A stretch of 64,000 bases of DNA from Anaerolineae bacterium. Its GTDB lineage: Bacteria > Chloroflexota > Anaerolineae > Aggregatilineales > Phototrophicaceae. Positions 1 to 11,000 of this stretch are shown piece by piece. The notes beneath the pieces were generated by a model, which was not told the DNA's origin, did not search any database, and was given only the letters and a program-made list of their open reading frames with translations. The position numbers and the translations under genes are program-made. Where the stretch lies: NCBI GenBank assembly GCA_022821805.1, contig JAJECX010000011.1, forward strand, positions 1-64,000. Direction: 5' to 3'. Each line of letters opens with the position of its first letter. Position 1 is the first letter of the stretch.

Positions 1-1
1 G

Positions 2-145
2 TTCTTGCAGGCATACAATTTTGGCAAAAGACTGAAGACCCTGAAGGGGCGAAGTCCCTATGAATTCATCTGTGATCGTTGGCGAGAAACACCGGAACGA
101 TTTCATCAAAAACCACACCATCTCAATATGGGACTATACAGCTAG
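2..145 (+). mobile_element. IS481-type transposase, C-terminal end only
   Basis: The open frame entering from the left edge encodes 47 residues ending in TAG. It contains LQAYNFGKRLKTL, SPYEFICDRW and ETPERFHQKPHH, which match the conserved C-terminal tail of IS481-family DDE transposases/integrase-core proteins as I know them. The rest of the gene lies outside the window, so completeness of the element cannot be judged. Its TAG (143-145) overlaps the stop of the convergent gene (142-144), so no terminal inverted repeat or spacer separates the two. That suggests a remnant or a junction formed exactly at the stop codon. Confidence 0.75.
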
Positions 146-1431
146 GGCATGACCACGCTGCCGCAATCGGATAGTTTTCCGCTCTCGAAGTAAGCGACCA
201 CACATTCGCTAAGATAGGCGCCGACTTTTTGGTGCCCGTCGGTATTCCAATGGTCGGTATAATCCGCTGGAGTGAGCACGTCTCCCGCTTCAATATAAGG
301 GATCTTCAATTCTTCAAACAGTCGGCGAGCCGTTCGATAAGGCTCTCCCGGCGATTCCAGATCCCAGGCCTGCGGAATAAGCAGCACAAGAAACTGGCTG
401 TCGATAGCGGCCGCCTGATCCCGCAGTTGAGCGAGGTATTGTCGCGTCAGCCGAACCTGCCTTTCGAAGGATTCATCCTCGCCGACGCCAAGGACAAAGT
501 CCAAGGTCCGCAGCGCCAAGGTGCCAAGGTGGGTGGTTCCGATTAACCTTTCCAGCCCGCTCGCTGGCGGAATCGCGCCAACCGCCAAGTAGGCGTTCAC
601 CGTATCTTCGGGCAGGACGACCGGGTTGCCCCACCGGTCTTTCTCGTATCGGCTGACCCAAATCTGCCTGCCCGCGTCGTCGACCAGGCGCAGACTCATA
701 TCTTTTGGCACCAGGTTTTCGGGAAAGTCATTCATATAGAAGCCAAGAATCGAAAGATGAGGCTGCAGTCGCGGCGCAATACCGGCGAAGCTGAGCACAG
801 CCTGATTGGTGGCTGTTCCCGGTTCCGCCACATTCCACAGGACAGCTTCGGGCATTTCGACTTCAAGCCGGTCCACATACGACTTTCCGACATCGGCGTG
901 GAAGCCGCGCGTGTACGAGTCGCCCATGATTAGAATTCGGTCGCGCAGCGGGAAGTCATCCGCTACCACGAATTCGTCGGTGTCGCCGAAGCCATCGCGA
1001 TTGATCACGCAGCGGATGCCGCTGAGGTAGCCTTGGGCGCAGGCGTCAACTACGGCTTCGTATTGCTTGCGGCAGCCAAGCTCATCACAGATGCCCCAGG
1101 GGATTTCTTGTACATTCTCTTGCGGAATCTGCCGTGGGAAATATGTATTGCGCCCCCAAGCCGCCAACAGAATCTCCAGCAGAACAAGAGTGACCAGTGT
1201 GACCGCCAAAACTTTCAGCAATGCCTTATTGGCTCGGCCCGGGCGCCTCGGCCGATGCTGCAGCCTCGGCATAAGAAGCGCGCCAGCTGCAATCAGGAAG
1301 CCCGCTGCGATGATTAAGAACTGCGGAAGATTCAGCCCGGGACTCGCCCCGGGAAGGAGGTAATCTATGCCGACGCCGAAAAGCGCGATAAGCAAACCGA
1401 CTACGAAGAGCGCGCGCCACGCGTTTTTCAT
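142..1431 (-). CDS. Membrane-anchored SGNH/GDSL-hydrolase-like protein (copy 1)
   Basis: This 429-aa protein starts with three hydrophobic segments (about residues 8-28, 36-54 and 72-92) and continues as a predicted extracytoplasmic domain. That domain carries SGNH hydrolase marks: block I GDSYTRG, an NDFPEN segment, and a C-terminal DHWNTDGH block with the catalytic Asp/His pair. Members hydrolyse or transfer acyl groups on esters, often on cell-surface glycans; the substrate here is unknown. Between membrane and catalytic domain are four cysteines with the spacing C-x4-C-x10-C-x9-C, shared with the neighbouring paralogue and probably forming disulfides. The start is supported by GGGAG just upstream. 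It probably arose together with the next gene by duplication. Confidence 0.82.
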   Translation of the reverse strand: MKNAWRALFVVGLLIALFGVGIDYLLPGASPGLNLPQFLIIAAGFLIAAGALLMPRLQHRPRRPGRANKALLKVLAVTLVTLVLLEILLAAWGRNTYFPRQIPQENVQEIPWGICDELGCRKQYEAVVDACAQGYLSGIRCVINRDGFGDTDEFVVADDFPLRDRILIMGDSYTRGFHADVGKSYVDRLEVEMPEAVLWNVAEPGTATNQAVLSFAGIAPRLQPHLSILGFYMNDFPENLVPKDMSLRLVDDAGRQIWVSRYEKDRWGNPVVLPEDTVNAYLAVGAIPPASGLERLIGTTHLGTLALRTLDFVLGVGEDESFERQVRLTRQYLAQLRDQAAAIDSQFLVLLIPQAWDLESPGEPYRTARRLFEELKIPYIEAGDVLTPADYTDHWNTDGHQKVGAYLSECVVAYFESGKLSDCGSVVMP

Positions 1432-1542
1432 CCATGCTCCCTAGAAGATTCGCCGCGACCACAGCATCATTTTAGCAGCAAGGGTTGAATATTGTCGGCA
1501 CAAGGTGAAAACCATCGACTTTTCCAGCCAATTCCGTCAGAC

Positions 1543-2697
1543 CTATGGCAGGACCACGTGTTCGCAGCCGGCCGGGCTTCCGCGACTCAACATCGACTTG
1601 ATACATTCGCTTAGCAAGGCGCCTACCTTCTGATGCCCGGAATTGCTCCAATGGATATCCGGTGGCGGAGCGTAATCGGCAGCTCGGTCCAGCATGACTC
1701 GCGGCTCCAGGTAAGGGATTTCCAGCTCGCTCAACAATTGCGCTGCGATTTTATAGCGCAACCCGGGGCTGCTGATGTCTTCGGGACCCGGTATCAGCAT
1801 CACCAGAAAGGCGGAATCGTTTGCCGAGACGAGGTCTCGCAATTCTTGCAGATAAGCCCGCGTGGTTGCTTTGCGGCGGTCATAACGTTCATGCTGAGTT
1901 GCGTCGATTCCCAAGCTGTCGATCAAGCGCAGGGCGATGGCGCCCAGACGCGTTGACCCCAAGCGGTATTCGAGATCATTTTTCGGCGGCTCTCTGTCAA
2001 ACATCGTCATGAGCTGTATCGAACGCAGGTCTAGTTCAACTACGTTTTCGCGTTCGTCCACCAGATATTTTCGTACATTGATGGCTTTGCCGTCGGCGCC
2101 GACCGCGTTCAACCATGAGTCGATGGGTAAGAGGTTGTCATCAAAGTCGTTGGTGAAGAAGGCGAGCAGGGTGATCTGCGGCCGCAGTCTTGAACCGTAT
2201 ACCTTGAATGTGGCAATCGCCTGTTTAGTGCCGGCGCCCGGGATAGCGGTGTTCCAGATCAAAATTTCCGGTAATGTGGATTCAAGCGTTTCTACGAACG
2301 ACATCCCGATGTCCGCCATCATGCCAAAGGCGAATGAATCGCCTAATATCAGCACACGCGGCTCGCCCCCATTTGAATCGGCAGCGTCGAAATCGTCCGC
2401 GTCTGGAAAGCCTTGTCGATTGACCCGGCAAGGGCGCCCGTCCAGCTCTCCGCTTTCGCAGGCAGCGATGACCGCATCATATACGAAATGACAGCCGGGC
2501 GCGTCGCAGCGCCACCAGGGCGATATGCTGACTTCCACAGCCGGCAAATGCGCTGGATAGTAGGTTGACAGTCCTGCTGCTGCGAGCACGGCTTCCAGCA
2601 CGCCAAGCGTAGCCAGCCCAAGAAGGAGACTTGTTCCGATCCAGCGAATTGGGGCGCGGTGAGATTTCGATCGGTTTTTGGTTGGGCGCCGGCGCAA
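1543..2697 (-). CDS. Membrane-anchored SGNH/GDSL-hydrolase-like protein (copy 2)
   Basis: Paralogue of the gene downstream, with one N-terminal transmembrane helix (IGTSLLLGLATLGVLEAVLA) followed by an exported SGNH domain. The block I motif is GDSFAFG, the middle motif NDFDDN and the C-terminal catalytic block DIHWSNSGH. The four-cysteine spacing C-x4-C-x10-C-x9-C is identical to copy 1. The frame is open to a TTG at 2763, but an excellent Shine-Dalgarno (GGAGGAG) sits five bases before the in-frame TTG at 2697, so I use that start (384 aa). The 111-bp gap to copy 1 holds no clear terminator, so the pair may be co-transcribed. An acyl-esterase or acyltransferase role on surface polymers is inferred. 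Confidence 0.8.
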   Translation of the reverse strand: MRRRPTKNRSKSHRAPIRWIGTSLLLGLATLGVLEAVLAAAGLSTYYPAHLPAVEVSISPWWRCDAPGCHFVYDAVIAACESGELDGRPCRVNRQGFPDADDFDAADSNGGEPRVLILGDSFAFGMMADIGMSFVETLESTLPEILIWNTAIPGAGTKQAIATFKVYGSRLRPQITLLAFFTNDFDDNLLPIDSWLNAVGADGKAINVRKYLVDERENVVELDLRSIQLMTMFDREPPKNDLEYRLGSTRLGAIALRLIDSLGIDATQHERYDRRKATTRAYLQELRDLVSANDSAFLVMLIPGPEDISSPGLRYKIAAQLLSELEIPYLEPRVMLDRAADYAPPPDIHWSNSGHQKVGALLSECIKSMLSRGSPAGCEHVVLP

Positions 2698-2914
2698 GTG
2701 ATCTCCTCCAGCCACAGATTTTTCAGAGTCTTGCTTGCCAGAGTCACAAGGCAGGGATGGCAATGCGACTTTTGATTATACGATGACTCGCTCGTCGTCA
2801 CAATTTAGCTTGGCGCGGCGCCCGCCACGAACACGCCATTCCACAAAACGTAACGTAGGTGTAAGGAACTCGTCGTACCATACAGAAATAACGCAATCGA
2901 AAGGACCTTTTACG

Positions 2915-4087
2915 ATGCGATTACTGACGCGGCGCCGCGGCGCGCCCATGCTCGCGGGCATCCTTGTTGTCATCCTTGGCATATTGGCGCTATCGGGAGC
3001 GCAGAGTCCGGCGCGGAGCCAGGACAGCTGTAATCCCGCCAACCTCAGCACAGCCAACTGGTCCACCGACTTCTGCAACAGCCAGGTCGATTTCAACGAG
3101 ATCCTGGTCGGGAACCCGACCAAGAACGGCATACCCTCCGTTACCAATCCGGCAATGGAATCGATTGAAGAAGCGGCGAACTGGCTCAGCGATCGCTCGC
3201 CCGTGATCGCCCTGGAAATCGACGGCGAAGCGAGAGCCTACCCCTTGGCCATTCTCATGTGGCACGAGATCGCCAATGATGAGGTCGCCGGTATGCCAGT
3301 CGCCGTGACATTCTGCCCGCTCTGCAATAGCTCCGTCACATTCGACCGCCGGGTAGAGGGCGAAGCGCTGGACTTCGGCGTAAGCGGCCTGCTGCGCAAC
3401 AGCGATTTGATTATGTTTGATCGACAGAGTGAAACCTGGTGGCAGCAGCTGACCGGCGAAGGACTAGTTGGCGAATACGCTGGCGTTCCGCTCGACATTG
3501 TTCCGTCGCAGGTCATCGGCTTTGGCCGCTTCGCCGAGCGCTACCCCGACGGCTTGGTGATGTCGCGCGAGACCGGCTACAACCGGCAATATGGCATCAA
3601 CCCTTACAGCAATTATGACAGCCGCGCAGGCCGCCCCTTCCTCTTTCGCGGCGAAATCGATCAACGTCTGGGTTCGGCGGTTGACCACGTGCTGGCTGCG
3701 ATCATCGGCGACAGCGCCAAAGCTTATCCGTTCGAAATTCTGCGTGAGCAGCGCGTGATCAATGACAGCATCGGAGATAGGCCGATCGTAGTCTTTTTCC
3801 AGAGTGGGGTCGCCAGCGCGCTTGGCGATTCGGTCATTGACAGCGCGCGCGATATCGGCACTGCCGGCATGTATGAAGCCAGCTTCGATGGGGAAGCGCT
3901 GCAATTCTCCGCCAAGGCGGACGGCAATTTCATTGATGCGCAGACGCAGTCGACATGGAACGCCTTTGGCGAAGCGATCGACGGCGAGCTGGCCGGCAGC
4001 CAGCTTAATTGGGTTCACGCCTTTCCGCACTTTTGGTTCGCCTGGGCCGCCTTTCACCCGGAAACCGAGGTTTATGGTTTGGACTGA
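2915..4087 (+). CDS. DUF3179 domain protein, exported (copy 1)
   Basis: A 390-aa exported protein. The frame is open back to 2735, but the ATG at 2915 follows AAAGGA at good spacing and begins a signal peptide or anchor (basic MRLLTRRR, then AGILVVILGILALSG). The mature part is DUF3179: EIANDEVAG, TFCPLCNSSVTFDRR with Cys134 and Cys137, then WWQQLTGEGLVG. The protein is an internal duplication. The second half repeats the DGxxxAYPxxIL / VINDSIG / WNAFGEAIDGELAG pattern but lacks the CPLC cysteines. The function of DUF3179 is not established. The CxxC pair outside the cytoplasm suggests redox or metal chemistry. It is first of three tandem DUF3179 genes. Confidence 0.88.
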   Translation: MRLLTRRRGAPMLAGILVVILGILALSGAQSPARSQDSCNPANLSTANWSTDFCNSQVDFNEILVGNPTKNGIPSVTNPAMESIEEAANWLSDRSPVIALEIDGEARAYPLAILMWHEIANDEVAGMPVAVTFCPLCNSSVTFDRRVEGEALDFGVSGLLRNSDLIMFDRQSETWWQQLTGEGLVGEYAGVPLDIVPSQVIGFGRFAERYPDGLVMSRETGYNRQYGINPYSNYDSRAGRPFLFRGEIDQRLGSAVDHVLAAIIGDSAKAYPFEILREQRVINDSIGDRPIVVFFQSGVASALGDSVIDSARDIGTAGMYEASFDGEALQFSAKADGNFIDAQTQSTWNAFGEAIDGELAGSQLNWVHAFPHFWFAWAAFHPETEVYGLD

Positions 4088-4157
4088 GTCGCGAGCAACC
4101 TACGCGGATACATTTCTCCGGACTTGAGGCGCTGGCCAGCGAGGAGAGGCTCAGGTG

Positions 4158-5294
4158 ATGAAACGCGGTAGCGCGAATCTAATGAAATACGTCGCCTTCG
4201 GTCTTCTTGCCTCAGCAGTGTTGGCGATCGGGCAAACGTTCACGGGCGGGCTCACTAATGGCTGGAAAACGGATTTCGAGACGGCAATCATCGACCTCGA
4301 CGAGGTAATCTCTGGCGGCGTGCCGCGCGATGGCATCCCGCCGATTGACAAGCCCGTCTTTGATGACGCGCAATCGGCGCAGCGCCTGATGGTCCAATCG
4401 CCAGTGATATCGCTCACGATCGATGGTGATTCGCGCGCCTATCCGCTGGAGGTGCTGACGCGCCACGAAATCGTGAACGATGTCGTCGGCGAATTGCCAG
4501 TGGCGGTGACCTATTGCCCGCTCTGCAATAGCGCCATCGTTTTCGATCGGCGTGTAGATGGCAAAGCGCTGCGCTTCGGCGTATCGGGCAATTTGCGCTT
4601 CAGCGACCTGGTGATGTGGGATGACGCGACCGAGAGCTGGTGGCAGCAACTCACAGGCGAAGCCATCGCCGGCGAATACGCGAGCCGCAAGCTGGACATG
4701 GTGAGCTCGCAATTGATCAGCTTTGGCATGTTCCGCGAACGCTATCCGCAGGGAAAAGTGCTGCGCGGACCGCTCGGACTCTATGGAAACAACCCGTATC
4801 GCGGTTACGATAGCAGCCCCGCGCCCTTTCTTTTTGCGGGTCAGCTTGATGAACGGCTGCCGGCGATGGCACGGGTGCTTGCCGCGGAAATCGACGGGAA
4901 GGCGGTAGCCTATCCCTATGAACTGCTTCGGAGGAGGCTGGTCCTTAACGACCACATTGCGGGGCAAGACATCGTGGCGTTTTGGCAAAGCGGCGCCGTC
5001 AGCGCATTGGACGCAGCCGTCATCGATACATCACGCGATGTAGGAATGGCGCTGATGTTCGATCGGCGCCTGGAAACGGGCGAAACGCTGAGCTTCTACT
5101 TTGACAACGGCGGCTTCATGGATAAGGAAACGGGCAGCCGCTGGAATCTCTTTGGCGAAGCGATCGACGGTCCGCTCGCTGGCGCCAAGCTCCGCCAGTT
5201 GCACGCCTTTCCACACTTCTGGTTCGCGTGGGCAGCCTTTTATCCGGATACGATTCTGTACGGCATCGATACGACGGTTGCCCGAGCCGAATGA
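4158..5294 (+). CDS. DUF3179 domain protein, exported (copy 2)
   Basis: Second tandem paralogue, about 378 aa. The start follows GAGGAGAGG; a GTG one codon earlier is equally possible. The N-terminus (MKRGSANLMKYVAFGLLASA) looks like a signal peptide or anchor. The core has SPVISLTIDGDSRAYPLEVL, HEIVNDVVGELPVAVTYCP, the paired cysteines Cys120 and Cys123 (CPLCNSAIVFDRR) and WWQQLTGEAIAG. As in copy 1, the C-terminal half is a cysteine-free repeat ending in HAFPHFWFAWAAFYPDT. The 70-bp gap upstream and 48-bp gap downstream suggest an operon with both neighbours. No specific substrate can be assigned. Confidence 0.88.
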   Translation: MKRGSANLMKYVAFGLLASAVLAIGQTFTGGLTNGWKTDFETAIIDLDEVISGGVPRDGIPPIDKPVFDDAQSAQRLMVQSPVISLTIDGDSRAYPLEVLTRHEIVNDVVGELPVAVTYCPLCNSAIVFDRRVDGKALRFGVSGNLRFSDLVMWDDATESWWQQLTGEAIAGEYASRKLDMVSSQLISFGMFRERYPQGKVLRGPLGLYGNNPYRGYDSSPAPFLFAGQLDERLPAMARVLAAEIDGKAVAYPYELLRRRLVLNDHIAGQDIVAFWQSGAVSALDAAVIDTSRDVGMALMFDRRLETGETLSFYFDNGGFMDKETGSRWNLFGEAIDGPLAGAKLRQLHAFPHFWFAWAAFYPDTILYGIDTTVARAE

Positions 5295-5342
5295 CCGGGC
5301 GCCCCGCATCGCTGATACAAACACTAGACCAAAGGACATACG

Positions 5343-7055
5343 ATGATTCGACCAATTCGCGCCATAAAGCTCTTGCTTTCCATTACCATACTTGTGCTGC
5401 TGCCGGCGGCTTCCCTGGCGCAGCTCAGCTGTGACGAACCGCCCCCACCATTCGACAATGAAGAGTTGCTAGCGAACTGGCGGACTGTCTGGGATCTGAT
5501 GGATGTCTGCAAAAGCCAGGAGGGCGTCTTCTACGAGATCATCTCGGGCGGGGTCGGACGCGATGGCATTCCGCCGATCGACAACCCCCGATTCGATGAT
5601 CTCGCCGCAGCCGACCTTTGGCTGCAAGAGGCTTCGCCGGTGATCGCGCTGGAAGTTGATGGCATCGCGCGCGCCTATCCGCTGGCTATTCTGACGCGCC
5701 ACGAGATCGCCAACGATACGATTGGCGACACGCCGGTAGCTGTCACCTTTTGCCCGCTGTGCAATAGCGCCATCGTTTTCGACCGGCGCGTTGATGGCGA
5801 GACCTTGCGCTTCGGCGTCAGCGGATTGCTGCGCAACAGCGATCTGATCATGTGGGACGATGTGACGCAGACGCTCTGGCAGCAATTGACCGGCGAAGGC
5901 ATCGTTGGCGCGCATACAGGCAGGCTGCTGGATATCGTGCCGTCGCAATTGGTCGGTTATGGCGCCTTCAAAGAGCAGTACCCGCATGGCGAAGCGCTGT
6001 CGACGGGTGGGGTCTCTTACGGCTACAATCCTTACGTCAATTACGACAGCAGCCCGCGTCCCTTCTTGTTCATGGGGACCCTCGATGATCGGCTGCTGGC
6101 GACGGAGCGCGTTCTCGGCGCCACAATTGAGGGGGATGCCGTCGCTTACCCCTTTGGTATGCTGGCGGCGGGCGGCGTCATCAATGACCGCGTCGGCGAG
6201 ACGGATGTCGTGGCGATTTGGCAGCCCGGCGCATTCAGCGCGCTCGACGCGGCCAACATTGACGGATCGCGCGATGTTGGCATGGCGGCGCTGTTTGAGC
6301 GCGACGTCGAAGACCAAACACTGACGTTTGAGATGAGCAATGGCGACATCGTCGATGCGGAAACCGGCAGCCGTTGGAACATCTTCGGCACGGCAATTGA
6401 TGGCGACCGTTTAGGCCAGCAGCTGCGTCCGATCAACGCCTTTCCGCATTTTTGGTTCGCTTGGGCCGCGTTCTATCCCGATACGATCCTGTATGGTTAC
6501 GAGCCACCGTCCGCCGAAGAGATCGCCCGCTACGAACTCGATCCGGTGCTGGGCGATCCGGACGCGCCGGTTACTTTGGTCGAATACGGGGCTTATGGCT
6601 GCCACGCCTGCAAGCATTGGCATGAGGAAGGCATTGTCGAAGCGCTGCTGGAAGAGTTTGAGGGGCGGGTCAACTTCGTCTACCGTGATATTCCCATCAT
6701 CGTCCCGCCCTACAGCCAGATGGCGGCTGAAATCGCGCAGTGCGCGCTAGACCTAGGCAACGAATCGTTCTGGACGATGCATGATGCCATTTTCACGCGG
6801 GCGGAGCAGGGGCGGGAGAGCGCGGACGAACTGCTGCGATTGGGCGCCGAAGTCGGGTTAGACGGCGACGCGCTCCGCAGTTGCTACGAAGCAGGCGCGC
6901 ACGTGGCCACGGTGCGCTATGATCATGACCGCGGCGCTGCGCTGGGCATTCGCAGCACGCCGACCTTCGTCATCGGTGGCGAGCCGGTCGCCAATGCGAA
7001 TCCCGATCTGCTGCGGCAGCTGCTGCAAGAAGAGCTCGACAAGCTCACGGAATAG
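5343..7055 (+). CDS. DUF3179-DsbA/thioredoxin fusion protein
   Basis: A 570-aa exported fusion. Residues 1-25 form a signal peptide (LLLSITILVLLPAASLAQ). Residues about 60-385 are DUF3179 with the Cys137/Cys140 CPLCN motif and a cysteine-free second repeat. From about residue 395 a DsbA-like (Thioredoxin_4) domain follows: GDPDAPVTLVEYGAYGCHAC with active-site Cys420/Cys423, then FVYRDIPII, AEIAQCALDLG and the cis-proline segment STPTFVIGG (Pro540). This is the arrangement of DSBA oxidoreductases. AAGGA precedes the ATG. Fusion of a known thiol oxidoreductase to DUF3179 suggests, by inference, that the DUF3179 CxxC is a redox partner or substrate. It is last of the three-gene DUF3179 run. Confidence 0.9.
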   Translation: MIRPIRAIKLLLSITILVLLPAASLAQLSCDEPPPPFDNEELLANWRTVWDLMDVCKSQEGVFYEIISGGVGRDGIPPIDNPRFDDLAAADLWLQEASPVIALEVDGIARAYPLAILTRHEIANDTIGDTPVAVTFCPLCNSAIVFDRRVDGETLRFGVSGLLRNSDLIMWDDVTQTLWQQLTGEGIVGAHTGRLLDIVPSQLVGYGAFKEQYPHGEALSTGGVSYGYNPYVNYDSSPRPFLFMGTLDDRLLATERVLGATIEGDAVAYPFGMLAAGGVINDRVGETDVVAIWQPGAFSALDAANIDGSRDVGMAALFERDVEDQTLTFEMSNGDIVDAETGSRWNIFGTAIDGDRLGQQLRPINAFPHFWFAWAAFYPDTILYGYEPPSAEEIARYELDPVLGDPDAPVTLVEYGAYGCHACKHWHEEGIVEALLEEFEGRVNFVYRDIPIIVPPYSQMAAEIAQCALDLGNESFWTMHDAIFTRAEQGRESADELLRLGAEVGLDGDALRSCYEAGAHVATVRYDHDRGAALGIRSTPTFVIGGEPVANANPDLLRQLLQEELDKLTE

Positions 7056-7092
7056 CGAACTTTCCATCTGCATCACAGCTAGGAAAACTTGA

Positions 7093-7228
7093 GGGCGAGC
7101 CACCGACTCGCCCGTACACGTCCGAGAGACTATGCGTAGGGGCGACCGGCGGGCTGTGTCTACGCGCCCTATCAGGTCGTCCTCCATCGGCTCCGAATGA
7201 AAAGGGCGATCCAATGGAACGCCCCTAC
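7093..7228. repeat. Intergenic palindromes (GGGGCGA type)
   Basis: The gap between two convergent genes holds a hairpin with 7-bp arms GGGCGAG/CTCGCCC (7093-7113). It also holds a longer-range inverted pair, GTAGGGGCG at 7136-7144 and CGCCCCTAC at 7220-7228. Similar GGGGCGA/TCGCCCC words recur at other gene ends in this window (15833, 21230, 22427), suggesting a dispersed REP-like family. The elements may also end transcription of the DUF3179 operon. Confidence 0.45.
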
Positions 7229-7251
7229 GGTTTCCAAATTCGCCGGACCCG

Positions 7252-8022
<771 letters not shown>

Positions 8023-8076
8023 TCGAACCTCCGCCAGTCCCCTTGCCGCGGGCAATTGCCGCTCCTCTGTTTGGCG

Positions 8077-11000
8077 CTAGAGCTCCTGCGCGCGCACCGC
8101 GCCCGAGCCGGTCGCTTCTATCCGCCGGCTGATATAGGACATGATATAGCTGAAAACAAAATAAATGATCGCGACATAAAGGAAGGTCTCCTGGCGCCGC
8201 TGCAAGAATTCGGACTGAGCGACTACGCGCGAAGCGACGCCGAGGATATCAGCCAAGCCAACGATGAAGACCAACGATGTATCCTTGAAGAGCGAAATAA
8301 ATTGCCCCACCAGCGCCGGGATGACCGCGCGCAAGGCTTGTGGCAGCAGGATGTGAAGCGTCGTCTGCCAAGTCGACAAGCCAATCGCCTGCGCCGCTTC
8401 GGTTTGGCCCCGATCAATGGACTGCAAGCCGCCGCGTACGTTTTCCGCAAGATAGGCGGCGCTAAACAGGGTGAAAGCGACCCAAGCGCGCACGGCGTTA
8501 TCGATAGCAGCCAGATTTGGATCGACCAGCGGCACCAGCAGCGTCGCCAGAAAGAGGATAGTGATCAAGGGAACGCCGCGCACGAGCTCGATGTATAAAA
8601 TGCAGGTGTACTTGACGACGGCGAGATTGCTGCGCCGCCCCAGCGCCAGCGCCAAGCCAATTGGGAATGAAGCCGCGATGCCAAGGACCGTCAGCTGCAT
8701 GGTCAGCATCAAGCCGCCCCAGAGACGCTTGTCCGACAGTGGCAGCAGATCATCGGGCGATGTTTGAACGAGGCCCTGGGCGCCCAAGCCAGAGACAATG
8801 CTGGGGATTATCCACAGCGCGGCCAACCAGGCGACGGCTGCGGCCGCCAGACCTTGCAGCGGGTAGCGGCGGAAAAGCCGGAGGCCCGGCGCGCTCTTAA
8901 TCGTCTTGCCATCCGCCTGCGCCGCTTCGCCCCGCTTGAAGACGACCACGCCAGCGGCGAGCCAAATAACAAAATAGATGGTGGACCAGCGATCCACCGC
9001 GGTGAAACTCTGCATCCACAAGAACGTCAGCAGCAGCAGCCCGATGATAACGCGATTCGAGGTCCATCTGGATGCGCCGCTGAAGAACATCCAGACGATC
9101 CATAACAGGAAGGCGACCGCCGCCAGCAGCGCCGCCGAGCCATCGCCCGTCTCTGACAGGACATTTGTATCGAGTAGAACAAAGGGGAAAGCGATGCAGC
9201 CGATCAGAAAGCCATAGCGCTTGATGATCATGCCCATCATGCCATTGAGCCGTGCGCCAGCGATACCGGCGGCGACGCCGACGACAGCCAGCGCCAGCCA
9301 GATCAGCAAGGAACTGGCGGGATCTGAATACCAGCCATCCCAGACCAGGTTAATCAAAAAGGCTTGCGTGATTTGCAGAAAGAAGCCGCCCACTAACAGG
9401 GCGCAACCCAGCAAACCGGTGAAGTTGAGACCAATAAAATACATCAGCAGCAGCCAGAAAAGTCCGCCGATGATGCTGCCGAGGGTGGCGCCGGAGAGGC
9501 CGCCGATGCCCGATGCCAAGGCAAACATAATGAGGGGAAAGGCGCCCCAGCCATACATTAGCAGACGATTGATTGAGCCTTCGGCATCCTCGCCGCGGTT
9601 GGCCTGGTTGAGCCAGACTTCGCCGCGGCGCGCCAAAAGAACAGCGCCAATGGCGGCGACGATTTTCAGGATGACCGCGATGGCGCCGCTGAAAATGATA
9701 TTGCGGTCAAGCAAAGCAAAATATACCAGCAGGATCAGCAGTGGCGTCATCGACCATACGAGCGCGAGCATACGACTATTGCTGCTGTTGAATACGGAGT
9801 TCTCTCCGACAAGGTGGGCGGCGGCGCGGCCGAGGATGAAGCCCCAGGCGACGGTGATCAGGAATGGAATCAGCAGCGCTTCGATCTGTTCAAAGAATGG
9901 CGGTATGAAGTGAACGAGATAGGTCTGCAGATCACGCGCGCCGCGAAATTGATTGTCAATCAATACAGCAACCGGTATCGGCTTGCCATCGCGCAGCGGG
10001 CGCTTTTCGGTGACCACCAATTCGTTATCGGTCAAGCGCACAAAACGTGACTCGGTGGCGCTCAGTGTGCGCTCGACTATCGGGTAGATGCCCGCCACCG
10101 ACAGGATCGTGCTGCCCTCTTCGCCTTCCGCCGCGTTCTTGCTGAGGATGTACCAGCCGTCGGCCGGTATGTCGTAGTCGACGCTGTCGCCGGCCCCGGC
10201 CCCGCTCAAGACGCCCGCCGCCAGCGGTTCGCGCGATCGCGCATCCAGGATCGCCACCGCCATCGGCGTCTTTCCAAGTTCATACAATTCAAGCACCGAT
10301 TGCGGCGTCAGCAAACGCACCCACATATCGCGCAAAAACGCGGCTTCACGCGGCAGGGGCGTGATCAGCACTTCGTCCTTATTGGCTTGGTCTCTTTCGC
10401 CGATGAGGTCCTCGGACAGCTGAACGATCAGCAGCTCGCCCAGGTCCTCCAACTGTGCGCTGGCCAGCACAGTATCAGATAGATCCCGCAGGGGACCATG
10501 CAATTCCGCCGGAATCGCATCATGGATAGAAAGGCTTTTGGCGGCGTCGTCAAGCGCTACCGCCTGATCCAGAATGGCCTGCTCGCGCGGGTCCAAGGCT
10601 TTGGCGGCGCGCTCGAGCCGTTCCAGCCAATAGCGCAGCTCGCCAATCTGGCCAGCGCCGGCAGTTAGCTGATCAGCAATGTGAACTACATAGTCCTTCG
10701 TTGACGCCAGCATATCATTTGTGCGTGTGAAAGTGCGGATGTTCAGTCGCGTGCGTTCTTCAAGCGCTTCGGTCAACTCGCCACTGAGCATCTGGTCAAA
10801 CGCAAGACCCGTTTTTGCCCGCTGCGCCAGCCGATTATGGGCGGCATTCCCCAATGCGTTGGTGGCGCGGTCGGAGAAGCCGGAAAGCCGGCTTAAGGTT
10901 TCGATATCGACCACTTCATTAAGCGCCAGGCTGATCGAAACTGTCTCGCCGGCCTGGGCGATGAACGCCAACTCCGACTGCGGCGTCAAAGCCGAGGCGC

